Origin: Fibrobacter succinogenes
GTDB taxonomy: Bacteria; Fibrobacterota; Fibrobacteria; Fibrobacterales; Fibrobacteraceae
NCBI GenBank assembly: GCA_902776765.1
Contig: CACYRP010000024.1
Span: 21,015-85,014 of the forward strand
Direction of reading: 5' to 3'
DNA: 64,000 nt
Position numbers and translations under genes: made by a program. The notes below the pieces were generated by a model, which did not search any database, had not been told where the DNA came from, and saw only the letters and a list, made by a program, of their open reading frames with translations. Below, one piece after another: positions 41,813 through 50,300 of the stretch (position 1 is its first letter; every line of letters begins with the position of its first letter).

Positions 41813-43222
41813 TTACAGCGAGAATTTCGGCATTCTAAGGAGGTGCGTCATGCAGGGCGGCCATTCTTCTTCGTAGTGGCTGACCAAGATAATCGTAGTC
41901 TCCTTCGAAAGCAGTTGCAACAGATGGAACAATTTTTCGCGATACTCGCCCTTGAGGCCTTGCGTCGGTTCGTCAAGCAAAAGAACTTTCGGCGGGCGGA
42001 TGGCGGCACGAGCCATCAGCACCAGGCGCTTATCAATGGGCGAAATTTTGCGGATGGAAATCGAAGTGTCTTCAAAACCCAGGTAGTTCAGCCATTCGCG
42101 GGCTTTCGCCTTTTCTTCCCACGTGATGTTTTCGGCGCGGCAGAGGTTTGGCGTGAAGCCTGTGCAAAGCACATCCAGAAGGCTCAAGTCTTCGCGGTAC
42201 TGGAGCGCCAGTTCCGGCGAGAAGAATCCGAGTTTTGCCTTGTGATCCCAGATGTTGAGGCCATGCCCCGGGCGTTCACCGAGAAGCGTAATATCATTGT
42301 TGTAAATCTGCGGGTGGTCAGCAGTGAGCATGCCGAGAAGCGTACTCTTGCCAGCGCCATTCTCGCCCATGACCGCCCAGTGTTCACCCTTGCGAACCGT
42401 CCAGTTTAAATCCTTCAAAACATCCGTATCGCCGAAGCGAACATTCACATGCTTCAAGTCAAAGAGAATTTCTGATGAGGCTTGAGGTGTGAGGTCGCTC
42501 GCAGGCTCGCCAGAGCCGTTCTCTCGTCTCAAATCAACAATCTCGTAGCCGCGCAATTCGGCTTTTTTGAACTTCGGGGCGGCAGCCGCTTTCGGGAGTT
42601 CGCCTTCGTACTGCGTAAACGTTTTGTTCGCATAAACGAACGCCGGAATTTCCGGGAGCAGTTCGTCTTCGCGAGCGAGGCGCACCACCACTTTCAAGTT
42701 CGGGCGTTTTGCAAGGTCTGCCACAGAGCCCGCCAAATGCGCGCGGTATTCGGGATCGAGGCCGCCAAACAAGTCATTGAAATATACCCATTCCGGTGAT
42801 TCCATCCACATGCGAGCGAGCAAAACTCGACGCAGCTCGCCGTTCGAAAGGCTCAACAATTTGCGGTCAAGAATCCCTTCGGCAAGGTCTGCAATGTTCA
42901 AAGCTTCGCCGAGCTTTTCCGGGTCAGTCAGCGGCCATGCCATATCGTCAATATAGCGGTCCGTCTGCAAAAAGAACTTCTTGTCCAACAGCAGGTTCCG
43001 CACAAGCGGGGCTTCTGCATCGTGCAAGCTGATAAAGCGCTGCTGGAAAAACGGAGCAAGAGCATGCTGGATTTTGCGCTGCAAGGCCTCCGACATCGTG
43101 GAGACTTTTTCACGTTGGTTCAAGAAATGAGTGATGACTCGGTCCAAGTCCTCGCCTTCGGTGCTAAAAATCTGCACCTGCGGGAACATCTCGATAAGAG
43201 CTTCAAAACGTTTGAATTCCAT
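41813..43222 (-). CDS. ModF-like ABC ATPase with two ATPase halves
   Basis: Predicted 469 residues, no membrane segments. The C-terminal half (about 250-469) is a full ABC ATPase: GENGAGKSTLLGML, HKAKLGFFSPEL and KVLLLDEPTQGL, with a final His switch in LVSHYEEEW. The N-terminal half keeps a signature-like LSNGELRRVLLARM but lacks a Walker A loop, so only one site should hydrolyse ATP. This layout and the ends MPKF resemble ModF/PhnK-type proteins of unclear function. Residues about 232-249 (RRENGSGEPASDLTPQASSE) are encoded by a dispersed repeat in the linker between the halves. Confidence 0.85.
   Translation of the reverse strand: MEFKRFEALIEMFPQVQIFSTEGEDLDRVITHFLNQREKVSTMSEALQRKIQHALAPFFQQRFISLHDAEAPLVRNLLLDKKFFLQTDRYIDDMAWPLTDPEKLGEALNIADLAEGILDRKLLSLSNGELRRVLLARMWMESPEWVYFNDLFGGLDPEYRAHLAGSVADLAKRPNLKVVVRLAREDELLPEIPAFVYANKTFTQYEGELPKAAAAPKFKKAELRGYEIVDLRRENGSGEPASDLTPQASSEILFDLKHVNVRFGDTDVLKDLNWTVRKGEHWAVMGENGAGKSTLLGMLTADHPQIYNNDITLLGERPGHGLNIWDHKAKLGFFSPELALQYREDLSLLDVLCTGFTPNLCRAENITWEEKAKAREWLNYLGFEDTSISIRKISPIDKRLVLMARAAIRPPKVLLLDEPTQGLKGEYREKLFHLLQLLSKETTIILVSHYEEEWPPCMTHLLRMPKFSL
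42476..42530. repeat. GAGGTGTGAGGTCGCTCGC repeat inside the ModF-like gene
   Basis: TTGAGGTGTGAGGTCGCTCG and GCAGGCTCGCCAGAGCC lie in frame in the inter-domain linker. Same family as 5276-5325 and 28718-28800. Confidence 0.65.
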
Positions 43223-43262
43223 ATCCGCAAATGTAGAAAAAAGGATTGCAGTTCGGCGAATT

Positions 43263-44681
43263 TTATTTCGGCATCCACGGTTTCATTTGAATCGAATTTT
43301 CCATTCCTTTTTCGCACTTTTTCATTCTCCAATACCGAAAAATATCATCAGAACACATCGGAAGAGTATCTTGTTTTTCTTTTGAAAAGAGAACTTTATT
43401 CCCATGCAAAATATCGACCATGGATATCAATGTACCCATTTGATCATACTCAAATTTCAAATTTTTGACTTCTTTTATTTTCTCTGATTTCATAGGAGAA
43501 AACATAAAAGACAAAGGCCTCTTAAATGTTTCCTCGTAATGTTCGTCCTTTTTTATTTTTCCATTTTCATATTGGCGTTTGGTCACATCCGAGCGAGCAC
43601 TCAATCTTGTTCCCGGCAAAAAAGTTTTTTCGTAAAAAGAGGAATCCAATATTTCTTTTTCCGTAGAATCAAACAGCCTCATCCGAGAACGCAAGCTATA
43701 ATAAAAACGATCTTCTTTCGATGTTTCTTTGATTAACTTGCCATTTTCATAATAGTGCTTTTCATTCACTTCATAAAAATTTGTTCCATACCGTACAGTC
43801 TGCAGGTTTCCATTGTAATCAAAGGATCTCTTGTAAAAACCGATGTTTTTCCCAGACTCACTATAAATTTTCACATTAAGATTTGCGGTATCATTCGTCA
43901 AATGCTCATAACGAAAATCTTTTCCATCCATATTCGATTCAACAAGGCGACCCAAGCCATCAAAAAACATCTTCGTAGTATCTAGGTACAAGAACGGATC
44001 GTAAGAGAACGACTCGTATAGTTTCCTTATTTTATAAGAAACATGTTCTTTTTCTGAAATAAATTTGACTATTTTTCCAGAAACAGAATCTAGTTCCATC
44101 CGTTGCGCACTTTCCGGTTTCACCGGCTCCCTAAAATCGTTCAAATATCGATAATATTTTTCACATTCAGTCACAATTCCATTACGACGTTTTCCTACAT
44201 AAAATTCCTGTCGCACATATTCTCTCAGTAAAAAAGTAATTAAATTACAAGTCGAACCATACAAGGAATCTGCATTTTCTTTTAGTATAACAGAATTCAC
44301 TTTATCAAAGCACCCAGTATCACGCTTTTTCTTATACTCAGCAATTGACGTTCTTCCCAAATCATCACGTTCCATTTCGACATGGCTATCCAAAATAGTG
44401 TCCGACCTATATATATCTGCAGCCATCCCTGCTTCCATATAATCGTTCAAATTCTCTCCAATTAATCTTTTCAGCAAAGGTTCGCATTTTATGCCCTTAT
44501 CCAATTTCATTGAATAAATAAGCATATTCACTGCATTTTCCGCATCGGTTGCAAAGGCGCCTGCATCCGAATATCTCATTTTTTCCAACGATTTCGCACG
44601 ATAAAAATGATACCCGTAAAACGCAGCCACAAGCAAAAGCGGTGCCACAACAACCAGCAGCATTTTCAAAATTTTTTTCAT
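43263..44681 (-). CDS. Membrane-anchored hypothetical protein with MORN/YD-like repeats
   Basis: Predicted 472 residues from ATG 44681. One N-terminal transmembrane segment (MLLVVVAPLLLVAAFYGYHF), then a mostly helical region, and from about residue 240 strands of the type FDYNGNLQTVRYG, YYENGKLIKETS, RQYENGKIKKDEHY and FEYDQMGTLISM that resemble MORN or YD-type repeats. No enzymatic motif was found. The gene is AT-richer than its neighbours, and four TTACGTAA palindromes lie upstream in its leader region. Function unknown. Confidence 0.65.
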   Translation of the reverse strand: MKKILKMLLVVVAPLLLVAAFYGYHFYRAKSLEKMRYSDAGAFATDAENAVNMLIYSMKLDKGIKCEPLLKRLIGENLNDYMEAGMAADIYRSDTILDSHVEMERDDLGRTSIAEYKKKRDTGCFDKVNSVILKENADSLYGSTCNLITFLLREYVRQEFYVGKRRNGIVTECEKYYRYLNDFREPVKPESAQRMELDSVSGKIVKFISEKEHVSYKIRKLYESFSYDPFLYLDTTKMFFDGLGRLVESNMDGKDFRYEHLTNDTANLNVKIYSESGKNIGFYKRSFDYNGNLQTVRYGTNFYEVNEKHYYENGKLIKETSKEDRFYYSLRSRMRLFDSTEKEILDSSFYEKTFLPGTRLSARSDVTKRQYENGKIKKDEHYEETFKRPLSFMFSPMKSEKIKEVKNLKFEYDQMGTLISMVDILHGNKVLFSKEKQDTLPMCSDDIFRYWRMKKCEKGMENSIQMKPWMPK

Positions 44682-44753
44682 ATTCCCCAAATTACAATTC
44701 AAACAAAAGAAAAACAGCCTTACATTTTCGAAAAAATGATTTTTTGCTCTTTT

Positions 44754-44793
44754 TTACGTAAAAAAAGCTAATTTTCGCCCAAATCTTACGTAA
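44754..44793. promoter_or_regulatory. TTACGTAA palindrome pair 1
   Basis: TTACGTAA at 44754-44761 and 44786-44793, start-to-start distance 32 bases, about three helical turns. Both sit in A/T-run flanks and the second is preceded by AAATC. They could be operator sites or a repeat element. Confidence 0.45.
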
Positions 44794-44952
44794 TTTTTTA
44801 CACAAAGTAAGTATTTTCTTGAATTTCAATGACCATTTTTCATTTTTTGCCCCCATTTTTCCACTCAAAAAAAATTTTAACGTCACTTTTCGAGCGTTAT
44901 ACAGCGCAAAAATTGTGAAACCAGCCAAATAAATACAGACAACGTTAAAATT

Positions 44953-44992
44953 TTACGTAAAAAAGTGCCCCAAAAGCCAAAATCTTACGTAA
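44953..44992. promoter_or_regulatory. TTACGTAA palindrome pair 2
   Basis: TTACGTAA at 44953-44960 and 44985-44992, again 32 bases start to start. The second copy is preceded by AAATC as in pair 1, so the whole 40-base arrangement looks duplicated. Confidence 0.45.
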
Positions 44993-45059
44993 AAAACGCC
45001 ATTTTTTCAATTTTTTGTTTTTCCCGCAGTTTTTTTTGAGGGAAAGTCCAACAAAAAAA

Positions 45060-45079
45060 CTCTCGGTCGAAACCGAGAG
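45060..45079 (-). terminator. Terminator of the CE1 esterase gene
   Basis: CTCTCGGT CGAA... stem: CTCTCGGT pairs with ACCGAGAG, tetraloop TTCG on the minus strand, followed leftward by seven Ts. Confidence 0.88.
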
Positions 45080-45107
45080 CTAAGTGAGGAGGAAAGAAGT
45101 TTATGAA

Positions 45108-46553
45108 TTAGAACTTATTGAAGAAATCCCAAGTGGTTTCAGGCACCCAAGATTTTTGCTGGCCCGGGTCCTTGTGGTCCCAGATGTGGCCACCGGACTG
45201 AGTGCACCAACGAACCGGGAAACGTTCTTCGACTGTCGTGTAATCGTAGCACTTGTGAGCGGCGTTGCGCTGAGCTTCTTCGGCGCGTTCGTTCTTCGCC
45301 TTACCGCCTTCGGAGTTGAGCGTCAAGATGATATCGCGGGCATTGCGTCCCATTTCCGGAGTGCAGAGGTTATCATCGAGGCCAAGCACGCCCATCCAAC
45401 CAATGCCCATCTGCTTACGCTGCGGGAGCCAAATGTTGCGTTCAGCAGTTTCGTACACGGCAACAGCGCGGAGCACATCCTGATGGTTCCAAGAAAGTCC
45501 GTTGGAGAACATCGAGCCATAGCTAAAGCCGGTCGAGAACACGCGGCTGGAATCGATACAGAAGTTGCCTTCGAGATAAGCAAGGAGTTCATCGAAGAGG
45601 ATGTAGTCATTCTGATCCCACGGAGCCTGGTTACCATTGCCTTCCGGAGCCACGAAGATTACGGTTTCATCCTTGTCAAACGGTTTCAAGCCATAGTAGC
45701 CTTCGTCCTGCACGCCACCGGCCCAACCGCCCATGCACTGCATGCCAAAAATGAGTTTGTACGGTTTGTTCTTGTCGTAGCTCTTCGGGATGTCAATACG
45801 CACCGTGCGCGTACCCTTGCTCCACTTGAAATCAATGTAAGGCTTGTCGCCACGATACTTGTAATCAAGCTTGGTATCCTTGCCGCAACCACGAGTCGGC
45901 ACAGGATCGTTCTTGAGGCCCCAACCGTAAGCGTATTCCGGCTGCTTGACCGTTTTTTTGAGCTTGAGCGTCACGTTTGTATCCAAATTAGAAAGAGCAA
46001 CTGTCAACGTATCATAATCCGTAGCAATCACGCGAAGTTCGTCGCCTTCGCCTTCTTTCGCAAGACCACGAGCAACAGCTTCACCGAATGAGGCTTTGTA
46101 ATTACCATTAGATGTGAAACGGAAGTTGCTCTGTGCACTGCCAACGCTCACGCGGGCAAAATACGCCCCCTGCGAACGCACGACAGACTGCATATCTAAA
46201 GTGCCCGAGCCGTAAACAGTTTCGTTCAAGACACGAGTACCCACGGCATCAAAAATCTGTACGCGGACGGGTTCATTTGTGCTCTGCGAATAAGACAATA
46301 CGCCGTTTACTACGCTCACATAACCGAGTCTCGGACGCACCGTGTGGATACCAATCGTAGAATCTTCCTTGACGATTTTGAATTCGCCTTTGGAATCAGT
46401 CGTTGTCTTGAGAGCATTTTTCAAAAGTTCAACAGAAGCCTTTTCAATAGCCTTGCCACTTTCATCGTTCACTTTACCCGTAAGGGTAAAAGCTTGAGCC
46501 GAAGCCACCATAGCGATAGCCATAGCAGCACATTTTAAACCGAGGTGTTTCAT
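45108..46553 (-). CDS. Secreted CE1-type esterase (feruloyl/acetyl-xylan esterase-like)
   Basis: Predicted 481 residues from ATG 46553 (AAAGGAGAAC upstream). Signal peptide ends AQAFT. Residues about 23-75 are a carboxypeptidase-regulatory-like beta domain (LTGKVNDESGKAIEKASVEL), then a small beta domain similar to sorting/adaptor domains (VQIFDAVGTRVLNETV ... GAYFARVSVG). The C-terminal ~260 residues are an alpha/beta hydrolase: nucleophile in FSTGFSYGSM, VFVAPEGNGNQ, and the likely catalytic His in SGGHIWDHKD. Family CE1 releases ferulate or acetate from xylan, fitting a fibre degrader. The adaptor domains placed before the enzyme, not after it, are notable. Confidence 0.85.
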   Translation of the reverse strand: MKHLGLKCAAMAIAMVASAQAFTLTGKVNDESGKAIEKASVELLKNALKTTTDSKGEFKIVKEDSTIGIHTVRPRLGYVSVVNGVLSYSQSTNEPVRVQIFDAVGTRVLNETVYGSGTLDMQSVVRSQGAYFARVSVGSAQSNFRFTSNGNYKASFGEAVARGLAKEGEGDELRVIATDYDTLTVALSNLDTNVTLKLKKTVKQPEYAYGWGLKNDPVPTRGCGKDTKLDYKYRGDKPYIDFKWSKGTRTVRIDIPKSYDKNKPYKLIFGMQCMGGWAGGVQDEGYYGLKPFDKDETVIFVAPEGNGNQAPWDQNDYILFDELLAYLEGNFCIDSSRVFSTGFSYGSMFSNGLSWNHQDVLRAVAVYETAERNIWLPQRKQMGIGWMGVLGLDDNLCTPEMGRNARDIILTLNSEGGKAKNERAEEAQRNAAHKCYDYTTVEERFPVRWCTQSGGHIWDHKDPGQQKSWVPETTWDFFNKF

Positions 46554-46909
46554 ACCCTGTTCTCCTTTTGTATCATTCCTAACTCTTTTCCCGATGGGAT
46601 AAGTCCTCCAAACTGATTTGAAACACGCAAGGAGATACACCACACAACAGCGTGGCTGTGCAAAACCAAGCATGAACACACCAGTGTTCTACCTAACTAA
46701 ACCCACTTGTAATATATCCTCGTTCGTGCGCCAAGTCACAAGGCGCTAAAGTGGTTTCGTGGATAATTAGTCAATGGGGCATTAGGTTTTAGGGGTTAGG
46801 AGTTAGATTATTATTAGTGACGAAACTGCCTTATACAGATGCACAAAGTGCATGTTCTTTTCCTAATACCTGACACCTGTAACCTAAAACCTTTTCTATT
46901 ATTTAACCA
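46554..46909. other. Divergent intergenic region
   Basis: The leftward side should hold the esterase promoter: AATATA at 46711-46716 reads TATATT on the minus strand, giving a leader of about 150 bases. The rightward side contains TTAGGTTTTAGGGGTTAGG (from about 46774), related to part of the NUDIX-gene repeat, and an inverted partner CCTAAAACC before mqnC. No gene seen. Confidence 0.45.
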
Positions 46910-47944
46910 ATGAATTCTTTGTTGAAAAAAGCAATCGCTCAAGAACGATTGACGCCTGCAGAAGGGCTTGAAATTTTGCAAAGCGTTCCGTGGACAGAAG
47001 TCATCGAAGCAGCCGATACCGTGCGTCACGCGAAGCTCCCCGGAAACCGCGTGGGTTACACCGCATTCCGCATCGTGAACTACACGAACGTTTGCGAAGT
47101 GACTTGCAGCTTTTGCAGTTTTTGCCGCAGTGCCCACAGCCCCGAAGCTTACGTTTTGAGTTTGGACGAAATCCGCCAAAAGACGCTTGAAGCAAAAGCC
47201 AAAGGCGCCGACCAGATTTTTTTGCAAGGCGGCGTCAACAAGGAAATTCCACTCAGCTATTACACCGACGTTCTCAAGATGCTCACGCAGGAATTGGGCG
47301 TCAAGGTTCGCGGATTTTCACCGGTTGAACTTGTCCGCATTGCGGAATTCAACAATATTTCGCTAGACGAACTGCTCGACATTTTGAAAGACGCTGGTCT
47401 CAGTTCCGTGCCCGGTGCAGGTGCCGAGATTTTAAGCGACCGCATGCGCCAAATTTTGAGCCCGAGAAAGCTCCCTGCACAGCAGTGGTGCGACACGCTA
47501 GCCGCCTGCCATAAAAAAGGCCTCCCCGGCAGCGCGAACATCGTCATCGGCAGCGCCGAAACTGCCGAAGAAATCATCGAACATCTGGAATACGTCCGCA
47601 AAACGCAGGACATCGCTCACGGTTTCAAGAGTTTTGTCGTGTGGACGTTCCAACCGCAGACAGACAAGTTCCCCATCCGCCATGTGCGCGGTGACGAATA
47701 CCTCAAGTTGCTTGCGCTCAGCCGCCTGTACCTCGACAATGTCCCGCACATCGAAGTTTCGCTCCTTGGCATGGGGCTTTCGCTCGGCGAACTCGGGCTG
47801 CACGCTGGAGCCGACGACATCAACAGCATCGTCATCGAAGAGAACGTGCTTAAGAACCACGGCCTCACGACTATCGAAGAGGCCGAAAGTTTCATCAAAA
47901 ACGCCGGATTCATCCCCTACCGCCGCACACTTTGCTTTGACTAA
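46910..47944 (+). CDS. mqnC: Cyclic dehypoxanthinyl futalosine synthase MqnC
   Basis: Predicted 344 residues. The radical SAM cluster motif is in YTNVCEVTCSFCSFCR (CxxxCxxC, Cys62, 66, 69 approximately). LQGGVNKEIPLSYYTDV, RGFSPVELVRIAE, VPGAGAEILSDRMR and WTFQPQTDKFP are characteristic of the MqnC/CofH group, with MqnC favoured. It cyclises dehypoxanthinyl futalosine in the futalosine route to menaquinone, so the organism probably makes menaquinone without the classical Men pathway. It stands alone on the plus strand; other mqn genes are not in the window. Confidence 0.9.
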   Translation: MNSLLKKAIAQERLTPAEGLEILQSVPWTEVIEAADTVRHAKLPGNRVGYTAFRIVNYTNVCEVTCSFCSFCRSAHSPEAYVLSLDEIRQKTLEAKAKGADQIFLQGGVNKEIPLSYYTDVLKMLTQELGVKVRGFSPVELVRIAEFNNISLDELLDILKDAGLSSVPGAGAEILSDRMRQILSPRKLPAQQWCDTLAACHKKGLPGSANIVIGSAETAEEIIEHLEYVRKTQDIAHGFKSFVVWTFQPQTDKFPIRHVRGDEYLKLLALSRLYLDNVPHIEVSLLGMGLSLGELGLHAGADDINSIVIEENVLKNHGLTTIEEAESFIKNAGFIPYRRTLCFD

Positions 47945-48098
47945 GGCGAGCGTCGTTTTTTTTCTAACGAGAATCGCAAATTCCGTTTTAAATAGACTAA
48001 TATCAGCTCAAAATTATAGGCTTATTAGCCCTCTTTTGATTAGATTAAAAGAGAAGTCCCATCGGGGCTCGACAGGCAACTTTAAGAAGGAGGTCCTT

Positions 48099-48242
48099 AT
48101 GAGCTGGGAATGTAAATACCTCAACGAAACATTTTGCGAAAAACGCAAACAGGAATGCGACCCCGGTGCCAAAGGTTGCGTTCTTCAAGGCAAATTCGCC
48201 TTTCCGCTAAAGGAAAAATCAAAAAAATCCGAAAAGAAATAA
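48099..48242 (+). CDS. Small Cys-containing protein (47 residues)
   Basis: MSWECKYLNETFCEKRKQEC and onward: 47 residues with Cys at 5, 13, 20 and 27, ending in a Lys-rich tail. The start is strongly supported by AAGGAGGT placed 5 bases before ATG 48099. The even Cys spacing suggests a small metal-binding (zinc or Fe-S) protein. A U-rich hairpin leader (CTCTTTT ... AAAAGAG near 48030) and a GGATCC...GGAG repeat downstream flank it. No family recognised. Confidence 0.65.
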   Translation: MSWECKYLNETFCEKRKQECDPGAKGCVLQGKFAFPLKEKSKKSEKK

Positions 48243-48329
48243 CCTTTACGGATCCGCCTTCGGAGGAAGACTAAAGCCGTTCCGGAGTGACCTACAATCC
48301 GAAGAAAATACGGACAAGATGATGCAAAA

Positions 48330-48353
48330 AAAGACTCCCTTTCGAGAGTCTTT
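48330..48353 (-). terminator. Terminator of the AlkD-like gene
   Basis: AAAGACTC and GAGTCTTT form an 8-base stem, followed leftward by seven Ts. Confidence 0.8.
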
Positions 48354-48378
48354 AAAAGTTGTTGATATTGAACCAAAA

Positions 48379-49041
48379 CTAAATCAAGCGCAAGATTTCT
48401 TGAGCAGTCTGTTCGGCAAAAGCGTTATCTTGAACAAAGCGGCGAACTTCCGTCGGATTAATTCGTGCGTATTCAGAAAGCGCACGACCAATGCCATTGC
48501 GGATGTAGTAATCATCGTCCTTGGCACAAGTGAGGCAGAACTGGCGCAAAAGCGGCCAGTCGGTGCGGTCCTTGTACTGCACTTGGAAGATAATTGCACT
48601 ACGGCGAACCCAGATATTCGGGTCACGGATCCAGGATGCAATCTTTGTACGCAAGGCCGGCAAGCGGAGCGCCAGGTCACCCAAAACGCAAGAAGCGAGG
48701 GTATCGACCGTATCGCGCCAAGCTCTGGTCTTGATGAGCTTTTTCAAAAAATTCAAATGCTGGCCACCGAGAAGCACACGATGGCGGAACAGGTAATCAC
48801 AAGCCGCGTACTGGAATTCCCTGTACGGCTGTGCCCACATGTCCTCAACCCTCGATACGAGTTCGTCCCCGTCCTTTGGCGGGTACTTGTCGAAAATCGG
48901 GTACGTGACTTCACGACGGGGAACCAATCTGATTCCGAGAAATTCAAATTGCTCCCTAGCCTTCTTAGACATTTCATGCGACTCTTCTTCATTAGCGATA
49001 GAGCGCAAAGCGAGAGATATTTCTTGTGTAAACCGAAGCAT
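48379..49041 (-). CDS. DNA alkylation repair (AlkD-like) HEAT protein
   Basis: Predicted 220 residues from ATG 49041. The segments FEFLGIRLVPRREVTYPIFD, EFQYAACDYLFRH, TRAWRDTVDTLASCVLG, WIRDPNIWVRRSAIIFQVQY and YYIRNGIGRALSEYARINP fit the AlkD family of HEAT-repeat DNA glycosylases that remove N3- and N7-alkylated purines. WRDTVD and the RRSAI stretch correspond to the catalytic Asp and DNA-contact region. The frame continues to 49089 with a basic extension but the family start pattern favours 49041. Confidence 0.85.
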   Translation of the reverse strand: MLRFTQEISLALRSIANEEESHEMSKKAREQFEFLGIRLVPRREVTYPIFDKYPPKDGDELVSRVEDMWAQPYREFQYAACDYLFRHRVLLGGQHLNFLKKLIKTRAWRDTVDTLASCVLGDLALRLPALRTKIASWIRDPNIWVRRSAIIFQVQYKDRTDWPLLRQFCLTCAKDDDYYIRNGIGRALSEYARINPTEVRRFVQDNAFAEQTAQEILRLI

Positions 49042-49189
49042 GTACACCAAAAATAGTCCATAAAGAATTTTTTTTCTAGACCTTGACAAACATTTTTTTC
49101 AAATTTTTTTAATTTTTTTCTGAATTTTTTGTAAAAAAAATGCAAAAAAAACCTTGACAAGCCAAAAAAAGCTAAAAGACCCTAAAATC

Positions 49190-49843
49190 ATGACTGATTC
49201 CACTAAAAAAGAGGCCCTTCAAATCACTGAAGTTCCGCCCGAATTGCGTGGTCTTTCCGACGAAGAAATCATCCGAAACTCGGAAAGCAAAGAGAAAAAG
49301 TTTGTTGGCAAAAAGCACAACGGAGCAAGGCGTCCGTCCAAGCGTGAGCGCATGGCGCTCAAGGAAAAAAACGAAAACGCCAAGTTCAATTCGCTCGTAG
49401 CCAAGTACAACAAACCGGAAACAGCCGAATCGCGCGAAGCCGAAAAAGATGCCGAAATCAACAGCATCTTGAAGAAAATCGCCACAAACGCAAGCGCACC
49501 GAAGGCCGAAGACGTCGAAGTCAAGAAGATCATTGCACAAACAGCGCCCGCAGAACCGCCCAAGCGCGTGCTCACAAGCGTCCTCTCGGAACCGCCTAAG
49601 CCGCCTTCTGGCCGCGTCCTCAAGGGCTCGTTCGGGGTAAAGCCCGGCGACAAGCCAAAGACCGTGATCGTATCGGCGGCCGACCTCGCCCGCCAGCGCA
49701 TCGAAGAACGCGCCAAGAAAATCCGCGAAGCGCTCATGGCCAAAAACAAGGCATTGCACCCGGAAGCCGCAGCAGAAATGCCCGTCAAGCGCCCACGTGG
49801 CCGCCCCCGCAAGAATCCGCTTCCGCCACCTACGGCGGAGTAG
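49190..49843 (+). CDS. Basic AT-hook protein
   Basis: Predicted 217 residues, highly charged and low in hydrophobics, so probably largely disordered. The C-terminus has a clear AT-hook, KRPRGRPRKNP (about residues 201-211), which binds the minor groove of AT-rich DNA. The N-terminus has GARRPSKRERMALKEKNENAKF, a basic helix, and a Pro/Ala/Lys-rich middle. It may be a nucleoid-associated or regulatory protein in a genome with many A/T runs. The upstream region is an almost pure A/T stretch with TTGACA at 49083 and 49154. Confidence 0.7.
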   Translation: MTDSTKKEALQITEVPPELRGLSDEEIIRNSESKEKKFVGKKHNGARRPSKRERMALKEKNENAKFNSLVAKYNKPETAESREAEKDAEINSILKKIATNASAPKAEDVEVKKIIAQTAPAEPPKRVLTSVLSEPPKPPSGRVLKGSFGVKPGDKPKTVIVSAADLARQRIEERAKKIREALMAKNKALHPEAAAEMPVKRPRGRPRKNPLPPPTAE

Positions 49844-50052
49844 GAAGTAGGAAGTGGAACGCTACGGGTAACGTATCTGTAACGAGAACAGTACCGAAGC
49901 TGTTTTCCTCAAAGCGAAGCGTGCCCATAGCCCAGAGCGAAGCGACCTCATAGCGAGTTCACGAGCGACCCCAGACTCAACAGTTCTATCTACCAATCCC
50001 TAATCGATAGACGAAAGACAACAAATGCGTAGGGCGAGAGTCGTGACCATGG

Positions 50053-50212
50053 TTGACACTTTGCGTCCGCAACTTCAGCTCAGCCCACTTCGATGCAATA
50101 CTTAGCCAAAATGCAGCATAGCCGCAGACACATCATTCCCTGCACCTTTATCCAGGGTTCCGTTCCAAAAAGGAATCTCCTTAAGAATGAAAGCCGCTTC
50201 AAGCGGCTTTTT
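50053..50212 (+). ncRNA. Candidate structured RNA with terminal hairpin
   Basis: Several local hairpins are visible (CCCTG ... CAGGG near 50141-50160; GTTCC AAAAA GGAAT near 50162-50177) and the segment ends with a perfect stem AAAGCCGC TTCAA GCGGCTTT followed by Ts. No protein gene lies upstream for this terminator to serve. It matches no RNA family I could name; the start is arbitrary. Confidence 0.3.
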
Positions 50213-50213
50213 T
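50190..50213 (+). terminator. Terminator of unknown transcript
   Basis: Stem AAAGCCGC / GCGGCTTT, loop TTCAA, then TTT. Rightward orientation. Confidence 0.7.
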
Positions 50214-50266
50214 CATGTCCAATCATCTTATAAAGCGGAACGGGACACAGTCCATACACAAAACAA

Positions 50267-50296
50267 AAAGACCTTCTGCTTTCACAGAAGGTCTTT
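50267..50296 (-). terminator. Terminator of tRNA-Cys
   Basis: AAAGACCTTCTG pairs with CAGAAGGTCTTT (12 base pairs); leftward it runs into TTTTTG. It starts 5 bases after the tRNA 3' end. Confidence 0.88.
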
Positions 50297-50300
50297 CCAG

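Larger units (their letters stand above)
44682..45107. other. AT-rich intergenic region with four TTACGTAA palindromes
   Basis: No gene is seen. The region is rich in homopolymer A and T runs and contains the two palindrome pairs listed separately and, at its right end, the terminator of the esterase gene. It probably carries the promoter of the leftward hypothetical gene. Confidence 0.6.
49844..50300. other. Non-coding stretch with repeats and a possible structured RNA
   Basis: After the AT-hook gene come short GTAGGAAGTAGGAAGTGG direct repeats, the GAGCTATGG-type repeat (49895-49980) and a GACGAAAGAC unit near 50013. From about 50050 the sequence is of a different kind and ends with a strong hairpin; see the separate entry. 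No convincing protein gene was seen. Confidence 0.5.
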
